Source: Rachycentron canadum
Lineage: Eukaryota; Chordata; Actinopteri; Carangiformes; Rachycentridae
Direction: 5' to 3'
Assembly (NCBI GenBank): GCA_038496675.1
Contig: CM076668.1
Span: 2,499,971 to 2,563,970 of the forward strand
DNA length: 64,000 nucleotides
Positions 58,401 through 64,000 of this stretch are shown in pieces. Under the pieces are notes generated by a model, which had not been told where the DNA came from, ran no database searches, and saw only the letters and a program-made list of their open reading frames with translations. Position 1 is the stretch's first letter; each line of letters opens with the position of its first letter. The position numbers and the translations under genes were made by a program.

Positions 58401-60834
58401 GCATTAAAATCTCCTTTGATTCTGCTCTATTTATACAGTTTCACATAAACTGTGAAGGGGACTGATGAGCTATTGGGGTATTTGGTGACATGCCCCTTGT
58501 ACTGTGACTTGATTTTTGCTGCATTATCGCCCTCCTGGCAGAGGCAGACCTTGTGTTTTCTTCCCTCTCTCTCCCTCTCAGGACTCTACAAGTCCTCACC
58601 TTGTCTCAATCGCTCTATCTCAACCTGTGAGCATCTCCACTTCCAGCCTGGGTAGATAACAGCATCACATATCGCCCTCTTCTTTGACAAATAGCGATGA
58701 TCAGGAGAGATTTTTGCATCTAATGTATCTCACATTGTGCCGTCAGAATGAATCATCTGACTGAGATAACCCAGGCTGTGCAAAAACATCAGCGCACACA
58801 AGAGATAGGTTTTGTGTTTGGCTTGTCAGAGATCGGTTATGACTGTCAGAAAGTGATAGGAGAAGGAGATTGGTGCAGGAGAGAGATATCTGTCTGCAGG
58901 TAGATGATAGTAGGGCTGTCACGCTCTGAGCTGTTCACATGAAGTAGACTAGATAATGACTGATACAGCAAACTTGTGCATGTCTCCAGAACAACAGAGG
59001 GGATGGTCTATTTGCCTCTGCATCCCCCTGGAACCTGCTTTTCTTTGTATAAAACAGCAAGGCAGTAACACACACACTCATAATGGATGATTCTGTGCAG
59101 GCGGTTGATGTCCTCCTGGTATAATGCTCACTTCTAGGCATTAATTCTGTAGTCGAAAAACATGCAGGTTTGCAAGGCTTTTACAAGAGATATTTGATGG
59201 TTAGAGCTTCTTCCTTGTGACTTTTCTTTTTTAAAAAAAAAAATAAATCAGTTAAAATAATTGTTAATTATAGCCATAACACAAAATGTGTAACACTGTG
59301 CTGTAATCCTATAAAACCTTCCAGTTTTTGTGATGCTCTTGTTGGTCAGTAAACGTGAATGCAGACACTAAAAAGGCAAGGAAAGGAATGTTGGTTGATT
59401 GTAATTGATTTTTGACCACTATGGGGCAGTGCAACAAGCTCTATACATATCACTGACATAGTTATAACCTTGTGGGTTGTGTCAGGAAACAACTGTCCAT
59501 TAACTTATCCAACAGACAAAGAAATGTTAGAATTCATCAATTCTGGATTAAAAAAATCCAGGTTTCTCATTCCTTTTAGCTTTGTTTCGGTCCCCACCAA
59601 ACTCAGTTAAAATTGTTTAGGTATTTGATGTGAGGGGATAATTATAGCCTTTACCGCTTGAAAGGAGGGACATAGCCCAGAAGAAACACCGTTAATGTCA
59701 ACTGTGACAGAATTAAATGCAGCACAGATGAACCTGATAGGCTAAGTATTTGCAGAATTACAGGTTATCAGGTTGTTGCAGGATGGAACTTTGAAACTTG
59801 AGATGTTAATGTGACAAAGTTCATCGAAAATCACTAGTCCAGCATTTAAACCAATTTTCTGGACATTTTCGTCATCTTATATGGATCTGTCCAATCAATC
59901 TGTCCAATCATTATGGACATTAGCGGTTGCTTGATTTTATTGCCTCACAAAGAAGCATCTAACTCCTCAACTTATCTGAAAACAGAAATCACAAATGTGG
60001 ACAGTATATGAAATGCAATTCTAGACTTTCCAGGTACTTTATAAGATATGTAGCCTCTTAAGGTTTGTGCGATACAGTTGACTCCACCCATCAAATCCTG
60101 ACAGAAACCCAAAGTTTGTACAATACAGCTGGTTTGTAGCTGGCACGAGGTGACAAGTCATTTTCCAAAATCCAACACTGAAGGTTCTACAACCTGAATC
60201 TTTTGCGGAATCTCTGTGATATTATTGGCCAATAATTTAACTTGTGGACTTTATATGGAGATTATTATCTCACATGTTCCTCTAAGACAAATCACTGACC
60301 AGCCTCTCTTCAAACATAATTATTTCTGTGATCTCTTTTTGTTTTGCTGTGTAATTTTGTTCTATTTAGTGTGGAGCACTTCTTTTATTGCTGTGCTGTT
60401 CCTACAGATAATAATGGTTACTCAATAGTAATTTTACGGGGACATTATTATATTTTATGAGAGTTTTAAAAATCCTATTACACCTCTAGGATTTTTAATG
60501 ATAATGGCTGCAGAATAGTTTGGGTAAAACAAGGCTCCTAAGACAAAACAGCTGAAACTCAAACATCACTGTGATGCTCCTCTGATCATCCAGTGCCGCC
60601 TCCGTTTTTATGAAAGTATATCAGAAACCTGCAGCCGTGCTACTTTGGTTAGTCGGCAGACAGTTACAGTGTCTCTGCCCTCACTTCAGAAGTGTGTTCG
60701 GTGTGTTTGGTCTTTGGACTGACAGTGTTGGAGTCGACCAGTGGCTTGAAACTGTCAGGAACTCAAATCTGATGCAGTTTTCACAGGTCTGTAATGAGCT
60801 ATGTAATGAGCTGTATGACCTTGAAGCTCTGGAG

Positions 60835-60875
<41 letters not shown>

Positions 60876-61364
60876 TGTATGGTAATAGTGATGGTGGTGG
60901 ATGGGGACGACAGGTTGAGTGATGTGGTGCTGTCAACACACTGTGCTGTCAAGAGAGATGTAGTGGAGGATAAACCAGACAAACCCACACTCTCCTTATC
61001 ACTGTGTGAGCCGAACTGATGAACACCATATAGGTTAACATTTGTAGTAAGAATATCTCCTACTTATAGTGAGTAGAATCATGCTGTAATATGAGGGAGA
61101 GAATCACCTTCCCCTTCTCACTCCATCACCAGGGAGTGTCGTACTGTAAGTTGTGTGCAGTTGTGAAGTTGCACGTCTAGTGGTTCTCACAGCTCTGACA
61201 TCCAAAACATTTGGTAGTTGGCTGAATTAATTCTGAAAATAGAACTACATTTACAAGTTAATATATGATATTCATCATTTTACCATCATTTTTGCTGTTT
61301 TAAAGGAAGGGATACACACTAAAGAAAGGGGAGACACAGCATAGGAAATGCTGTGTGCACATTT
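58401..61364. other. Intergenic, no gene recognised
   Basis: No supported coding region. It contains a (TG)n microsatellite at 60836-60878. Confidence 0.55.
60836..60878 (+). repeat. (TG)n microsatellite
   Basis: About 20 TG units with one or two TA interruptions. Confidence 0.95.
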
Positions 61365-61675
61365 CCATCCATCATCTATAAGATGGGGAGGATGGAATCG
61401 ATCCCAGCTGACATTGGGCCAGGTTCACCCTGGACAGGTCACCAGTCTGTCACTGGGCTGACATATAGAGACAGCCATTCACACTCACACCTAAGGGCCA
61501 TTTAGACCTCAGGTACATGTCTTTGGACTGTGGGAGGAAGCCTGAGTACTGGGAGGGAATCTAGGGCACAGGGAGAAAATGCAAACTCCACATAGAAAGG
61601 CCCCAGGCCTGGGGTTCGAACCCAGAACCTTCTCACGGTAAGGTGACAGTGCAAACCGCTGAAGCACTGTGCCGC
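61365..61675 (+). repeat. Abundant fish interspersed repeat, plus orientation
   Basis: Ordered blocks are CACCCTGGACAGGTCACCAG, GACATATAGAGACA, CATTCACACTCACACCT, TCTTTGGACTGTGGGAGGAA, ATGCAAACTCCACA and GGTTCGAACCCAGAACC. Such repeats are ubiquitous in fish genomes. The GGTTCGAACCC word resembles a tRNA B-box, but there is no tRNA fold. The inverted partner is 45345-45630. Confidence 0.75.
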
Positions 61676-62999
61676 CCTGTGTTCATGAGTGTGTCACTGT
61701 TGTGTCACTGTTGTGTTCAGTGCAGTATAAAGTTTTCTTTTCTAAAAGAGAGTTTCTACCTCTCTCCAGCTGGAATCCGACAAAGAAGAATCACTGCCTC
61801 GTGTTGTTTCCTGCACCAACCAGCCAAGTCGGAGGAAACACGGTCACAATCTCCTTCTCCTCAGTCACCCAGAAGTATTTTGCAAAACACTGTGACGTCA
61901 CAATGAAGGTGACCTTTTGGCCAAATCGGCCAAATTCCCTCATAATGTGAAATATTGTGTCATGATGTGTCCAACAGACGGATGACCTGAAAACATAAAA
62001 CACACTTCAAGATTTCTTGCCCTTTTCCAGCAAATTTAGGGAGTATATGCAGGTTATTAAAATGTGGGTAAACCTGCTAATAAAAGCCTCTGTCAGCCTG
62101 TTAGGTCATCACATGCAGTTACAGACACACACACAGATGGGGTGGAGACACTGTGCAATCGAATAAAAAATAAAACGGGTTCACCCGGGCGTTGTGTTTG
62201 CATCGACGACAATAAATCAGTCATGTGAACGGGTCTGAATGCTGCTTCTAACCTTTTGACATTTGTGGGTCTTTGTGGGTCTGCTGTGAGGAGAAGAGAT
62301 CTCCACAAAGGGTCAGGGGACATTTTACCTGAACGCTCTCTTCATTGTGCGGCGTCTGTTTGTTTCATCCAGATGGGAATGTGCTGTTTGGACCTAATAA
62401 CTACGCAGAGACGCCTTAAAGCTCTGTGTCCTGTTTTTCAGAACTCTCTGTCTATGACTTACGGAAAACTGACTGAAAACCTCCACCTGTGCCACCCCCA
62501 CCCTGCTACGTCTAGACACGGGAACGAAACCCAGGTGTTTGCGATATTGGGCGTTTCACCTAGTGTTGGTCAATAATGAACAACAGTTACCTTTAATTCA
62601 GCTACTATCATATAGTTGTGTTTATTTACTATTAAGGAACACGCAGCAATGCAATTATCACACTGAGTTAAGTAAAAAACATTGATTTCATCATTTCTCA
62701 TCTCTTTGTAGCCGACAGCTTCATATTATGGAACGATGCATGACAATGAAGCACAAGCAACAGATTTCAATTCAATGAACGTCTCAAGATGACGTCATGC
62801 GCTAATTATCATTTATATTTGTGACCTCATCGTGTTCCTCCTCCTCCTCCTCCTCCTCCTCCTCCTCTCTGTGCTCACATGTACAGTATTTTAACACAAC
62901 TGATTTCACAGCAGAGCTGTTCCTTCTGTTTCTGTTGCCATAGAACACAGTTTAGGTTTTAAACATTGACTGAAATGGGACCCATCAAGACTTTGCGTT
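61676..62999. other. Intergenic, no gene recognised
   Basis: Short overlapping ORFs only. A (CTC)n microsatellite lies at 62837-62867. Confidence 0.55.
62837..62867 (+). repeat. (CTC)n microsatellite
   Basis: About ten CTC units in a row. Confidence 0.93.
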
Positions 63000-63256
63000 C
63001 TGAGCCTCCCTTCTGATTGGTTGACTGTTTTCTGAGTGATCCAATGGAAATATAGCAGATATCAAGTCAACAAGTCAACACTCCCACTCCCTGGACCAGG
63101 TGGGCTGGCCTTGGGGCGTGGCTGAGAGCGGCTTTGTTGTGACATCACAAAGTTCCAGACGTCCTGACGGCTGGTTTTAAGGCTCAGTTCCTGAATACAG
63201 GCTGTGAGCATTTTATCTGTCATGTTTATCTTTAGACTGTATGGACCTTTAATAGA
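63000..63256. mobile_element. TTAA-type MITE, copy C (partial)
   Basis: It shares with copies A and B the blocks TTGACTGTTTTCTGAGTGAT, TTGTTGTGACATCACAAAG, CTGGTTTTAAGGCTCAGT and CTGAATACAGGCTGTGAGCA, and ends ATGGACCTTTAA. The left end appears lost or diverged. Confidence 0.65.
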
Positions 63257-64000
63257 ATGAAGACAGGGTTTGAAGGCAAGGAAACTGACAGCAGCTTGCA
63301 AAAACTGATGGCAGTCAAGTTCAATAAAAACAAATGCAAAGGTGAAAACACTGAGATATGATCAAACAATCTGTTGACTGACTGGGAACAAGGGGCTGGT
63401 GAAAATACAAAAGAAGAAGAGGAGGGAAGTGAACAGGTGAGGACATTTCAGTGTCGGGGGGGAAATCCAGGAGGATAAGTCCAAGGACATCTTGTGGACG
63501 GGTGGAGTACGACAATTCTCAGTGATCCTGCCCCTGCAGCAATATTCAGCCAGATGCAGCTATAGTTTATTTAAGCCTCCCTCTCCCTCTCTCACATATT
63601 TATTGCTTTGAAAGGACTGATCTGACTATGAAATATGCCAGCGTTAGATCTTTGATGAAATTATTTATGTCTTGCGTTCTTTTTGTCTTCATCCATCATT
63701 TGTCATATACTTTTAATCACACCGATACATGCGTATATGCTCTATTACAGAGGCTGTAATAATGTGCATTCTATTAGGGGGGAGTTACAGGGAGAGCTTG
63801 TTTTGACCCAGAATAATTGTGGTGACGTGAAGTTCCCAGCAGGCCGCAGTGTTGACAAGAGTGGATACACCTGACAGATCCCATGCATTCCCTCTCCTTT
63901 CTAAATAAGTGAACTGGAGGTTGAATATCAAGCAGAGAATATGATAACAGTATGGTGTATATGCGGATAGAGGGGAATGAAGAATGGAAGCATTTATTAT
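63257..64000. other. Intergenic to window end
   Basis: No recognised gene or repeat. Confidence 0.55.

Noticed and set aside
61600..61640. tRNA gene suggested by GGTTCGAACCC
   Set aside because: No acceptor stem, anticodon arm or A-box; the word lies in an interspersed repeat.
1..64000. Bacterial-type systems (CRISPR, operons, toxin-antitoxin, prophage)
   Set aside because: The window is a fish-like nuclear sequence with spliced genes. No direct-repeat/spacer array or operon layout is present.

Overview
This is a vertebrate nuclear genome window, almost certainly from a ray-finned (teleost) fish. The evidence is intron-rich genes with GT-AG junctions, fish-type protein sequences, dense microsatellites, and a mix of hAT, Tc1/mariner, TTAA-type MITE and L2/CR1-like LINE sequence of the kind common in fish. 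There are no bacterial operons, CRISPR arrays or recognisable tRNA or rRNA genes.

Three protein-coding genes can be assembled exon by exon. (1) tdrkh (plus strand, coding 3123-12477, 12 exons, 583 aa) encodes the mitochondrial Tudor/KH piRNA-pathway scaffold. (2) l3mbtl2 (plus strand, coding 14108-27384, 17 exons, about 702 aa) encodes the FCS-finger, four-MBT-repeat Polycomb-type reader. (3) An nme2-type nucleoside diphosphate kinase gene (minus strand, coding 36713 down to 35101, 4 coding exons, 152 aa) has a separate GC-rich 5' exon near 38820. In all three the exon phases close exactly and the protein lengths match the families. A possible fourth gene is a 65-codon minus-strand ORF at 2795-2992. 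It looks like a single-pass membrane microprotein, and its ATG lies 130 bp from the tdrkh ATG, in divergent orientation.

Layout: 1-2.8 kb is intergenic with a complete hAT MITE. 2.8-13.3 kb holds the microprotein candidate and tdrkh. 13.9-28 kb is l3mbtl2, whose introns hold a mariner remnant, a truncated LINE tail and other repeats. 28-34.7 kb is intergenic, with two inverted-repeat structures and one CpG-rich exon-like segment. 34.7-38.9 kb is the nme2 gene. 39-51 kb is a gene-poor, repeat-rich stretch. 51-55.2 kb is a LINE with an esterase-like ORF1 fragment and a long endonuclease/reverse-transcriptase ORF2, interrupted by a 400-N gap. 55.2-64 kb is gene-poor and contains two TTAA-type MITE copies, a near-perfect hairpin and one decayed-looking coding stretch.

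The genes do not form a pathway in the operon sense. Still, a piRNA-pathway scaffold (tdrkh) and a repressor implicated in germline-gene silencing (l3mbtl2) lie tandemly only about 0.9 kb apart. The strongest unusual signals are the divergent microprotein candidate, a KH1 domain in Tdrkh without its GXXG loop, a LINE ORF2 with no in-frame ATG ahead of its endonuclease domain, and the 50-nt near-perfect hairpin at 57321-57370.
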